Origin: Owenweeksia sp963758205
GTDB lineage: Bacteria; Bacteroidota; Bacteroidia; Flavobacteriales; Schleiferiaceae
Reading direction: 5' to 3'
Length of the DNA: 64,000 nt
NCBI GenBank assembly: GCA_963758205.1
Contig: CAVWUM010000002.1
Coordinates: 930,001-994,000, forward strand
Part shown: piece by piece, positions 19,553-26,977 of the stretch
Layout of the letters: every line of letters starts with the position of its first letter
How positions within the stretch are numbered: position 1 is the first letter of the stretch
Notes under the pieces: model-generated
Seen by the model: only the letters and a program-made list of their open reading frames with translations
What the model was told of the DNA's origin: nothing
Databases searched by the model: none
Translations under genes and position numbers: made by a program

Positions 19553-19891
19553 ATGAAACAGATTATTAAACAACTGGAAGCTATAAAGCGGGATATTGCC
19601 ACTACTACAAAACCTTCGCCCGCTTCATTACTGAAAAAGGCTGCACTGGCCTATTCATTACTCAATGTGTTTTATTCTCACAATAGTCTTGAGAATTTTG
19701 GGCCGGGTGAATTTCAAAAAAAGTCGCTGGGGAAAATGGAACAGCTCATCCACAACTCCGACCAAATAATTGATGTAAAAGGCATCGACTTTTTAAAGTC
19801 GGAATTGCTGACCCTGCTTAGCCTTCTTATTGTTATGGCGGATAGTGACTCAGAGTCAATAGAAGATAATGGCCTTGGAATGACCGGCTAG
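19553..19891 (+). CDS. Small protein of unknown function
   Basis: 112 residues, with no recognised family. It is mostly helical by composition, with a Lys-rich start (MKQIIKQLEAIKRDIATTTK), a hydrophobic segment near residues 90-103 (ELLTLLSLLIVMAD) and an acidic end (DSDSESIED). No signal peptide. It stands alone between the S9 peptidase and the Bax-inhibitor-like gene and has its own terminator, so it is probably monocistronic. The frame is supported by ordinary codon use and by the start and terminator placement. Confidence 0.6.
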   Translation: MKQIIKQLEAIKRDIATTTKPSPASLLKKAALAYSLLNVFYSHNSLENFGPGEFQKKSLGKMEQLIHNSDQIIDVKGIDFLKSELLTLLSLLIVMADSDSESIEDNGLGMTG

Positions 19892-19913
19892 GGTTATTCA
19901 ATTTACAGCAAGC

Positions 19914-19950
19914 AAAAATCCCCTGGGCACTATGTGCCCAGGGGATTTTT
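19914..19950. terminator. Strong bidirectional intrinsic terminator
   Basis: Perfect 17-bp stem (19914-19930 with 19934-19950), loop TAT, with A5 and T5 at the ends. It serves both convergent genes. Confidence 0.95.
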
Positions 19951-19968
19951 GCTTTATAATTCCTAATA

Positions 19969-20670
19969 TCAATCTCTACTCAAAAAGAAGGAGATAACAT
20001 ACCAAAGTAAAAGCATAAAAGAGGCAAACAAACCAAGTGCCGCCACTACATGTTGAGTGTGATGATACTTATGTACAATGTTGGAAGTTTGATAAAGGAT
20101 TGAAGCCGCAGCCAGTAAAATCATACCACCTATAAACACCAACCCTAAATCAAAGCCGAAGAGCATACCTGCCACAATTATTACAAGAGCAGTAATGCCA
20201 CCTACCATAATAGCTGTGCGCAGAAAAGAGAAATCCTTACCGGTGAAGAAAACCACAGCCGTTAATGCCGTAAATAAACCGAGGGTAACGGTTAATGCCT
20301 TTTGCAGCAAAAGTGGGTCTTCAGCTACATTCATAGCAATATAAAGTAATGGCACAAAAATGAAGGCCTCGGCCACAATGTAGAGTACAAAACCTGCATA
20401 TTGCATTTGCGGATTATCCGTACCGGCAGCCCACCGCTCGGCAAAGTTGGTAACAAGCATAAAACCGCCCAGTACTATCAGCCAGGTGTAGCCCTGCGTC
20501 ATGCTCAAGCCCACGTTGATAATGGCCTCCGAGCTCAGAAATACCACTTCAATAAGTACAAACAATAAAAAAGCCAAAGCCAGGTGGCCATAGGTTTTCT
20601 TATAAAAAGCCGCGCGTACCTCCGCGCTGCTTTCAGCCAGGCCCAACTGTGGGTTATCAAAATTTTCCAT
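19969..20670 (-). CDS. Bax inhibitor-1/YccA family membrane protein
   Basis: 233 residues with a hydrophilic N-terminus and seven predicted membrane helices. Features of the bacterial BI-1/YccA family are present: KKTYGHLALAFLLFVLIEV near the start, GLFTALTAVVFFTGKDFSFL in the middle, and ALGLFASFMLLLWYVI near the end. Family members act as inner-membrane proteins with proposed calcium-leak or protease-modulating roles; a specific role here is not inferable. It stands alone and is closed by the shared terminator at 19914-19950. Confidence 0.9.
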   Translation of the reverse strand: MENFDNPQLGLAESSAEVRAAFYKKTYGHLALAFLLFVLIEVVFLSSEAIINVGLSMTQGYTWLIVLGGFMLVTNFAERWAAGTDNPQMQYAGFVLYIVAEAFIFVPLLYIAMNVAEDPLLLQKALTVTLGLFTALTAVVFFTGKDFSFLRTAIMVGGITALVIIVAGMLFGFDLGLVFIGGMILLAAASILYQTSNIVHKYHHTQHVVAALGLFASFMLLLWYVISFFLSRD

Positions 20671-20755
20671 AAAGCGATGTTTTTAATTAGGGAGGGAAAA
20701 TAGGGAAATGATCAATGCCTCTATCACGCATTTCTTTAGCTACTAAATTCGCGCT

Positions 20756-20968
20756 TGTGCGAAATGTATGTAAAACATTTCTGAAATAAAAGTTGCAAAA
20801 AAAAAAAAACGATTCTACTTTGGCTAAATGTTTAATCAATTAAATACATTTAGTATGAAAACAAACCTTTTAAAAAGCACCCTTATAATGGGAGGTATAG
20901 CTTTAATCTCTTTTACTACTTCCTGTAGTAAAGATCAATCAATGGCTGATGCGCCAAAAATTAAGAAA
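20756..20968 (+). repeat. Leader direct repeat, copy 1
   Basis: 213 bases covering promoter, 5' leader and signal-peptide codons. The same block recurs at 23608-23816 with one substitution and one 4-base deletion, while the downstream coding sequences have diverged widely. Confidence 0.95.
20793..20822 (+). promoter_or_regulatory. Promoter with A13 tract in the spacer, copy 1
   Basis: TTG (20793-20795), a 20-base spacer containing 13 consecutive A (20797-20809), then TACTTTG (20816-20822), one base shorter than the TAnnTTTG consensus. The expected transcript start near 20829 favours translation from the ATG at 20855 rather than at 20828. Spacer length would change if the homopolymer slipped. 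Confidence 0.55.
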
Positions 20969-21964
20969 GATAGTGACTCAATAGTCCTATTAATTGAAAA
21001 CTTCATTGATGATTATAATGATCATATGGAAAATGAATCAGGCTCTACAACACCTTCAATTGAGTACGACCACGCAATATGGTTACTAGAGGCAACTCTA
21101 AACTATCAAAATGCGATTGATCCAGAAGGTTCTACCGTTTACGTTAATCCATCATCCCCTTTTAGCTCAACCGCACTAATTGATTGGACTGTTGGAGGAG
21201 GAGGAGGAACTGCTCTGGTAAGTGAAGCAGATTTATTTGAACTGTACGATGATATCTTTGAGAGCTATAGTGGTAAGGCTCCAATTACAGATATTGAGTT
21301 ACTTGAAAATTCATCATCCTAACTTACATTATCTATCTCAGGGTTTGATCTTACCACCACTTTACCCAATACAATAAATCCAATAACATCAAATGATGCT
21401 TTCCTGGCGGCAATTGTTGGAACCTGTAACCCTGCACTACCTTCAGGAAGTGGCAATGCAAACCTCTCTGGAACCCGAAATGCAGCTGACAGAATAACAG
21501 AGGCCTTTGGACCCTATTATCTTCAAAACCCTACCACCCTACCTCCGGGTTGGCGCATTGTTGGCTTTTATCATACTATTCTCTCTCATAGCGTTGGAGT
21601 CTCTCAAACCCCACTGGTTATCCCAAGTTCTTGGGATTGGAAAAGCATACATATTCAAAGAGATCCATTTAACAACTATATAATTACACCCTCTGGAACA
21701 AATCAGGTGCAGCATTCAAAATTGTGGGGCGCAACACCAGAACACCTAAGTGGTACAATTGCTGACCCGTACGAATGCATGGGTAGCGTAAAGTTATTAG
21801 ATTGGAAAGGTAAAGCAGAGGCACTTTGTCAAGGCGAAGTCAATACTTTCGGGGGAACCGTAGTTTCCATCGAATTATCAGCGTATCATGGTGGTGGCTT
21901 TCCATATTATAACTATCATCGAATGGCGTGGAAGTCAGGAATATACTCTGATGACTTAGATTAA
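20855..21964 (+). pseudogene. Unknown lipoprotein, cassette copy 1, with in-frame stop
   Basis: The frame runs from the ATG at 20855 (signal MKTNLLKSTLIMGGIALI ... TTSC, probable lipobox Cys) to a TAA at 21320-21322 and then stays open in the same frame to 21964. Conceptual translation across the stop matches cassette copy 2 along its length: KAPITDIEL before it, and RITEAFGPYYLQNP, LWGATPEHLSG, YECMGSVK and AEVNTFGGTVVSIEL after it. A single nonsense codon is therefore the only visible lesion. The family is not recognised. The T9SS cargo gene starts 9 bases after the stop, so the two were probably an operon. The product would sit on a membrane lipid anchor. Confidence 0.8.
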
Positions 21965-21973
21965 TAAAATAAA

Positions 21974-23536
21974 ATGAAGAAATCCCAAATTTTATTATTA
22001 TTAGGAGTTGCAGTTCTGCAACTCCTAATATTCAGCACCAATAGTGCGGGTCAAATGCTATATGATGGTGGCAGAGAAGATAGAGCAGGCAATTATATGC
22101 TCTATCAACAGGCCAGTTCTTTATATCATTTAGTGAGTTTTGAGCATGATCCCCCACCGTACGTAAACCCTGCGATAACATTTGAACATTTAGAATTTGA
22201 TAGAAACTTACTTTTCCAAAGCTCCAGTAAGATTAGCTTACCTGTGCCTTCAGGTTTTCAATACAATGACTACCAACGCTTACGATCAGCCAATAACCGA
22301 CTGCTAATGGCACGTATTAATGCATCTAAGCCATCAGCTCCACCTTTTTCCAAATTTAAATTTTTAACACACTGGGAATTTTGCCGTTACAGAAATGACT
22401 CTGTAAAAGATTGTATGCAACTAACTCCAGATTCAGCTTACGGCACTCGCCTCTTGTCTCACTGGTTTTTGCCGAGAAATGATACACTGTATGCTATTGC
22501 GAGACTTTCATTGGGTGCAAACGATACCAATTCGCGAGAATACTTTATAAAACTGGATACCCTTTCTGGTAATGTTAGTCAAAGGGAGTTAAACCTCAGT
22601 TATAGCGGTGGAAAAGTTTATTTCGGGTCATCACCTATTGTTCATCCCAATGGGAATTTAATGATGGTAGGCTCTATTGATCAACGCCAACCCAGGCAGT
22701 TATATACCGTTTTGCTGGAAGTTGATAAAAATTTAACAACAGTTTATAAGAGCCAGGGCATTACCAGTCCGCTCTCCAATCTATATAAATTGTGGCGTAT
22801 AGGTAATAAGGCCGTAGTGTTTTCCAGAAGTATATTTGACAACCCCAATCTACAACCCAACTACTCCTTTGCCATGTCATTTGAGGTATTTGATTTGGTA
22901 AATGATAGCTTAATAGCGGAGTATAAATATCAGTTGAGCAAACCCTCAAACGATTACGATGCTCATGAAACTGCGGGGCCGGGAGTCTATTTTGATGGTA
23001 AATATTTTATACTTTCCGGGACTATAAAGGACAGCTCGGTAAACTATCAAAGCTATCGCTCGGTAATCTTTGCTGTGGACACCAATTTCAGGTTATTAAA
23101 CCACATTTCATTTGGAGATAGCTCTCGTTACAACCTCTCTTTTGTAAGCGCTATTATCCCTGAGCCAGACAGCGCGCACAACTTTATTTATGCAGGAAGC
23201 ATACAAGGTGCGGTAATCAACAATGCACAATTTGATGTAACCTGGGGGCGCTTTAAAGTGAAAGATCCTTATGTTTCCTTGCCTGAAATTAACTGGAGAA
23301 GGACAGAGGTTTATTTCTACCCCAACCCCTCCTCTACTCATGTAAATGTTTTAATAGACTCCGATAAGTTAAAACCCTACCAACTGGAGTTTTACAACCA
23401 AAAGGGGCAAAAGGTGTTGGAGGCTGAAACGGATGGTCTTAAAACCAGAGTAGCACATAATCTGGCGGCAGGGGTTTATACCGTGGTGGCTAGTAATGGG
23501 GTTAATAGGGAGGTGCTGAGTTTGGTAGTGAAATAG
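21974..23536 (+). CDS. T9SS cargo protein, cassette copy 1 (type A sorting domain)
   Basis: 520 residues with a signal peptide (KKSQILLLLGVAVLQLLIFS ... NSAGQ). The body (about 30-430) is beta-rich with repeated blade-like strands (YDGGREDRAGNYMLYQQ, FLPRNDTLYAIARL, FDLVNDSLIAEYKYQL), suggesting a propeller; no family is recognised. The last about 75 residues form a type A T9SS sorting domain (YFYPNPSSTHVNVLIDSDKL ... AAGVYTVVASN). It is paralogous to the gene at 24854-26413, with the sorting domain almost identical and the body diverged. It follows the broken lipoprotein gene by 9 bases. Confidence 0.88.
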   Translation: MKKSQILLLLGVAVLQLLIFSTNSAGQMLYDGGREDRAGNYMLYQQASSLYHLVSFEHDPPPYVNPAITFEHLEFDRNLLFQSSSKISLPVPSGFQYNDYQRLRSANNRLLMARINASKPSAPPFSKFKFLTHWEFCRYRNDSVKDCMQLTPDSAYGTRLLSHWFLPRNDTLYAIARLSLGANDTNSREYFIKLDTLSGNVSQRELNLSYSGGKVYFGSSPIVHPNGNLMMVGSIDQRQPRQLYTVLLEVDKNLTTVYKSQGITSPLSNLYKLWRIGNKAVVFSRSIFDNPNLQPNYSFAMSFEVFDLVNDSLIAEYKYQLSKPSNDYDAHETAGPGVYFDGKYFILSGTIKDSSVNYQSYRSVIFAVDTNFRLLNHISFGDSSRYNLSFVSAIIPEPDSAHNFIYAGSIQGAVINNAQFDVTWGRFKVKDPYVSLPEINWRRTEVYFYPNPSSTHVNVLIDSDKLKPYQLEFYNQKGQKVLEAETDGLKTRVAHNLAAGVYTVVASNGVNREVLSLVVK

Positions 23537-23607
23537 TGCAACCTGAAAGTCTCAGGTAAAAATTCAAGTTGGAAAATATCTTAAAGGGGCACTTTATTAT
23601 TCACGCC

Positions 23608-23816
23608 TGTGCGAAATGTATGTAAAACATTTCTGAAATAAAAGTTGCAAAAAAAAAAAAACGATTCTACTTTGGCTAAATGTTTAATCAATTAAATACA
23701 TTTAGTATGAAAACAAACCTTTTAAAAAGCACCCTTATAATGGGAGGAATAGCTTTAATCTCTTTTACTACTTCCTGTAGTAAAGATCAATGGCTGATGC
23801 GCCAAAAATTAAGAAA
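23608..23816 (+). repeat. Leader direct repeat, copy 2
   Basis: Matches 20756-20968 at an offset of 2852 bases, with one substitution (GGAGGAATAG for GGAGGTATAG) and loss of four bases at a TCAATCAA site. The A13 tract has the same length in both copies. Confidence 0.95.
23645..23674 (+). promoter_or_regulatory. Promoter with A13 tract in the spacer, copy 2
   Basis: TTG (23645-23647), a 20-base spacer with A13 (23649-23661), and TACTTTG (23668-23674); identical to copy 1. Confidence 0.55.
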
Positions 23817-24839
23817 AGCGGAGCGGATTCTGCTGCCTCTTTGGTGGAAGACTTCCTTACGGATTATGAGGCATATGATGGTGGAACCGAGTTTTCTGAT
23901 GACCCCACCGTCCCATACGAACACGCCATCTGGTTGATAGAAGCAGCCATTAATTACAGAAACTCTGTGGATCCAGTTGGTGACACAAAATATGTAGATT
24001 ATTCGCAATCATTTACAACCACCACCACCTTGCAATGGGGATATTCCTCAGGCGGTGGAGAAGCCTTGGTGAGCGAAAATGACATGCTGGATGTATTGGA
24101 CGGCTTGGTGAGCGTTACAGATGGCAAAGCACCGATAAGTGATTTAGAAATTACTGGAAGTGATGGTTATATTATGAATTTACAGGTTAAGGGTGTGGAC
24201 ATTACCTCCGTACAACCGGCTATTAATCCATTAACATTCAATGATGCTTACACAGCCGCCATAGGAGGTACCTGTAACGCAACGTTACCTTCTGGGCTAA
24301 ACAACTATGTCCAGAGCCCAAAGGATGCCGCTGAAAGGATTACAGAGGCTTTTGGACCCTACTACCTGCAAAACCCCAACCTGCCTCCCGTGGGGTGGGC
24401 GATAACAGGATGGTATCATACCATCAAACAAAACAAAGTATTGAGGCCTTTCAATGGTGGTACATTACCTTATATGTGGCATTGGGTAAGCTTTTATGAA
24501 GAATATGACCCTGTTCTTCAAATGAATACTCGAACAGCCACCGGAACTGCAACACGTCAGCACGCCAATCTTTGGGGTGCCACAGAAGATTTCAATAATT
24601 TACCTTCAAGATCGCCCCATGAATGCATGGGCTATATTATAGGAACCAATGAAAAATTGAATACCTGGAAAACCAGGGCTGAAAATTTAGCACAGGCGGA
24701 GGTCAATACTTTCCCTTATGGCGGAAGGGTTTTGGAAATTAAACTACTTTCTTACCAAAATGTGATCGGAAACCCTCTAGGTTCTGCTTTTCACTACATG
24801 CAATGGAAGTCGGGCGTATTTCAAACCCATGGCTTTTAA
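23707..24839 (+). pseudogene. Unknown lipoprotein, cassette copy 2, frameshifted at the signal peptide
   Basis: The ATG at 23707 encodes the same lipoprotein signal as copy 1 (MKTNLLKSTLIMGGIALI ... TTSCSKDQ). The TCAATCAA site is contracted to TCAA, which throws the frame out at about 23790. The remaining protein is open from the ATG at 23790 (MADAPKIKKSGADSAASLVE) to 24839, 349 residues, without a signal. The mature region is intact and shares RITEAFGPYYLQNP, LWGATEDF, HECMGYII and AEVNTFPYGGRVLEIKLL with copy 1. If translated from 23790 it would stay in the cytoplasm. The family is not recognised. Contraction of a short tandem repeat could be reversible by slippage. Confidence 0.75.
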
Positions 24840-24853
24840 AAGGTACCTTAGTC

Positions 24854-26413
24854 ATGAAACAAAACATTCAATTAAAATCAATACTATGGGGAGTTGCAAT
24901 CTTGCAACTCTTCTTTTTCATTGATGCCTATTCTCAGAACCAGTCACTGTATGATGGAGGAAGGGATGACCGCTCAGGCGATCAATTTTACTACGATTCT
25001 AAGACAGACCAATACAAACTCTTGGCTTATGACCATGATATTCCGTTGTGGTTTGACACCACCATTACCTTTCATACACTTTCCTTTGATCGCGGCCTAA
25101 ATGTAGTGAGCACCCAAAAGACGGAAGTACCAACCCATCCAGGCTTTCACTATTATAGATATAATAAAGTAACCTCATCTAATTCGCTCCTTTTAATGAA
25201 CCGGGTAAACCCCACCAACCGAGGCTATTTACCACAGACTTATCTGGAACATTGGGACCTGTGTAAGTACACGCCTGATTCTATTAAAAACTGTATAAAG
25301 CTTACCCCGGACTCTACCTACGGTGTAAACATTTTTGACCATTGGTTTTTACCACAAAACGATACGCTGTACGCCATTGTGGAGTGCGCTATTGGCACCA
25401 ACGACAGTATAGGCCGAACCATTTTAATAAAAATGGACACACAGACTACCGTAGTGACACATCAAGAAATAGAACTCTTCTACAATGGGAAAAGAATATT
25501 TTTTTCCAGTGGCCCTGCAGTTCATCCCAATGGAAATTTGCTTTTTACGGGAGAGCTATATGATACCACCAAAAAATCTTCATATGCGGCAATCGTAGAA
25601 ATAGACAAAAATTTCAGCATAGTGTACAATAGCTTTGCATTGTCCCAAGGGCTTACCCTTAAATATATTTGGGTGGTTAATGATAAAGCCGTGGTTTACA
25701 TGAGGGGGGTGTATCCGCATTCGGGCATGCCAAACCCTTATACCTACGCCATGTCAATGGAAGTTTTTGATTTAAAGAAAGATACGCTCCTTAAACGCTA
25801 TCAGTTTCAAATGGTACGTCCAACCAGCGATTTCGATTTAGGAGAAGTTGCCGGTTATGGTACTCACTTTGACGGGGAACGCTTTGTGCTATCGGCCACG
25901 CTTAATGAAGCAGACCAGAGAAATCGTCAGTACAAAACCTTTGTTTTTGCCATTGATACAACTTTTCAGCTGTTAAACAACATTTCTTTTACTGACAGTA
26001 CTACACGATTCTATTCGTATGTTTCGGCAATAATCCCTGAGCCTGATAGTGTAGGTAATTTTATTTACGAAGGCAGCCTTGCAGGGCCAAATATTAACAA
26101 TGGCCAGTTTGACATTATGTGGGGCCGTTTTAAAGCAAACCCAACTGGAATTTCACTCCCGGAAATGGCGTTCAGAAAAGCTGAAGTCTACTTCTACCCC
26201 AACCCTTCATCCACTCATGTGGATGTTTTGGTAGACTCCGATAAGATAAAACCCTACCAGCTGGAGTTTTACAATCAAAAAGGCCAAAAGGTAATGGAAG
26301 CCCAAACGGAGGGCCGAAAAACCAGGGTGGCGCATAACCTGGCGGCAGGGGTTTATACAGTGGTGGCCACCAATGGGGTTAATAGGGAGGTGCTGAGTTT
26401 GGTAGTGGAGTGA
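24854..26413 (+). CDS. T9SS cargo protein, cassette copy 2 (type A sorting domain)
   Basis: About 519 residues from the ATG at 24854, chosen because it gives a proper signal peptide (MKQNIQLKSILWGVAILQLF). The body matches the gene at 21974-23536 in layout (YDGGRDDRSGDQFYYDSKTD, FLPQNDTLYAIVECAIGTND, FDLKKDTLLKRYQFQM) but is strongly diverged. The type A sorting domain (YFYPNPSSTHVDVLVDSDKI ... AAGVYTVVATN) is nearly the same. It follows the lipoprotein copy 2 stop by 14 bases. Predicted surface-exposed or released; function unknown. Confidence 0.88.
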   Translation: MKQNIQLKSILWGVAILQLFFFIDAYSQNQSLYDGGRDDRSGDQFYYDSKTDQYKLLAYDHDIPLWFDTTITFHTLSFDRGLNVVSTQKTEVPTHPGFHYYRYNKVTSSNSLLLMNRVNPTNRGYLPQTYLEHWDLCKYTPDSIKNCIKLTPDSTYGVNIFDHWFLPQNDTLYAIVECAIGTNDSIGRTILIKMDTQTTVVTHQEIELFYNGKRIFFSSGPAVHPNGNLLFTGELYDTTKKSSYAAIVEIDKNFSIVYNSFALSQGLTLKYIWVVNDKAVVYMRGVYPHSGMPNPYTYAMSMEVFDLKKDTLLKRYQFQMVRPTSDFDLGEVAGYGTHFDGERFVLSATLNEADQRNRQYKTFVFAIDTTFQLLNNISFTDSTTRFYSYVSAIIPEPDSVGNFIYEGSLAGPNINNGQFDIMWGRFKANPTGISLPEMAFRKAEVYFYPNPSSTHVDVLVDSDKIKPYQLEFYNQKGQKVMEAQTEGRKTRVAHNLAAGVYTVVATNGVNREVLSLVVE

Positions 26414-26521
26414 TGTGAGCGAAAGGAATACTTTCTCTTTTAAATTTTGAAAAAGATGTTCAAATCGATACTGATTTCATCTGACTCAACGGAACTATTT
26501 CAATTACCGGGTTTTTTATAC

Positions 26522-26713
26522 GTCCTTTTTTCTTGATAAAAAATGGACCAAAAAATCAAGGCTTACAAACAAATAGTAACCTGCTTTTCATCAAGCCTAA
26601 CTGCGGCTGGGTGATCCCCGAAATTCATAGGGGCTTCCCAGTCTTAGTAAGCCTTGATTTTAATCAGAACCCTATTTGTTTGAAGGCCGTTCTAAAAATT
26701 GCTTCGCAATTTT
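26522..26713. repeat. Structured intergenic repeat element, copy 1
   Basis: 192 bases, same length as the copy at 61749-61940. Helix A: 26554-26566 with 26647-26659 (13 bp). Helix B: 26566-26576 with 26672-26682 (11 bp). Helix A and helix B interleave in a pseudoknot topology. Inside A lies CTGGG (26607-26611)/CCCAG (26637-26641) capped by CCCC/GGGG. The element ends in an AAAATTGC/GCAATTTT hairpin. It lies 109 bases after a T9SS cargo gene. No convincing protein is encoded; a 60-codon frame inside it is incidental. Confidence 0.85.
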
Positions 26714-26792
26714 AAAGTAGAGAGGCACAGGAATACAACCGAAGCTGGACATTAATGGAAGGGCAATCAATTCAAAGGTTTCTCAAAACGCA

Positions 26793-26824
26793 AAAAAGGC
26801 ATCAACTTTCGCTGATGCCTTTTT
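26793..26824 (-). terminator. Intrinsic terminator of tRNA-Val(UAC)
   Basis: 12-bp stem (26793-26804 with 26813-26824), 8-base loop. Read on the minus strand it follows the tRNA by 13 bases and ends in a T6 run. Confidence 0.88.
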
Positions 26825-26836
26825 CTGTTTGAAGAG

Positions 26837-26911
26837 TGGGAGCTGAGGGATTCGAACCCCCGACCCCCTCGGTGTAAACGAGATGCTCTGAACCAACTGA
26901 GCTAAGCTCCC
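26837..26911 (-). tRNA. tRNA-Val (anticodon UAC)
   Basis: Cloverleaf on the minus strand: acceptor GGGAGCT/AGCTCCC, D arm TAGCTCAGTTGGTT, anticodon loop TTTACAC (anticodon TAC), and T arm GGGGGTTCGAATCCCTC. Discriminator A, no encoded CCA. This is the second valine isoacceptor in the window. Confidence 0.96.
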
Positions 26912-26927
26912 TTCATTTTTCGGACGG

Positions 26928-26956
26928 CAAATATAGAGCATAAAATAGTTCACCAA
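26928..26956 (-). promoter_or_regulatory. Promoter of tRNA-Val(UAC)
   Basis: On the minus strand: TTG (26956-26954), 18-base spacer, TATATTTG (26935-26928). This matches the Bacteroidota primary sigma consensus, and the tRNA begins 16 bases later. Confidence 0.7.
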
Positions 26957-26977
26957 CCAACTTTTTCTTCTAAATTT

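Noticed and set aside
26533..26715. A 60-codon frame in the structured repeat
   Set aside because: Helices and compensatory changes explain the conservation; copy 2 reads differently at the protein level and no ribosome-binding site is visible.
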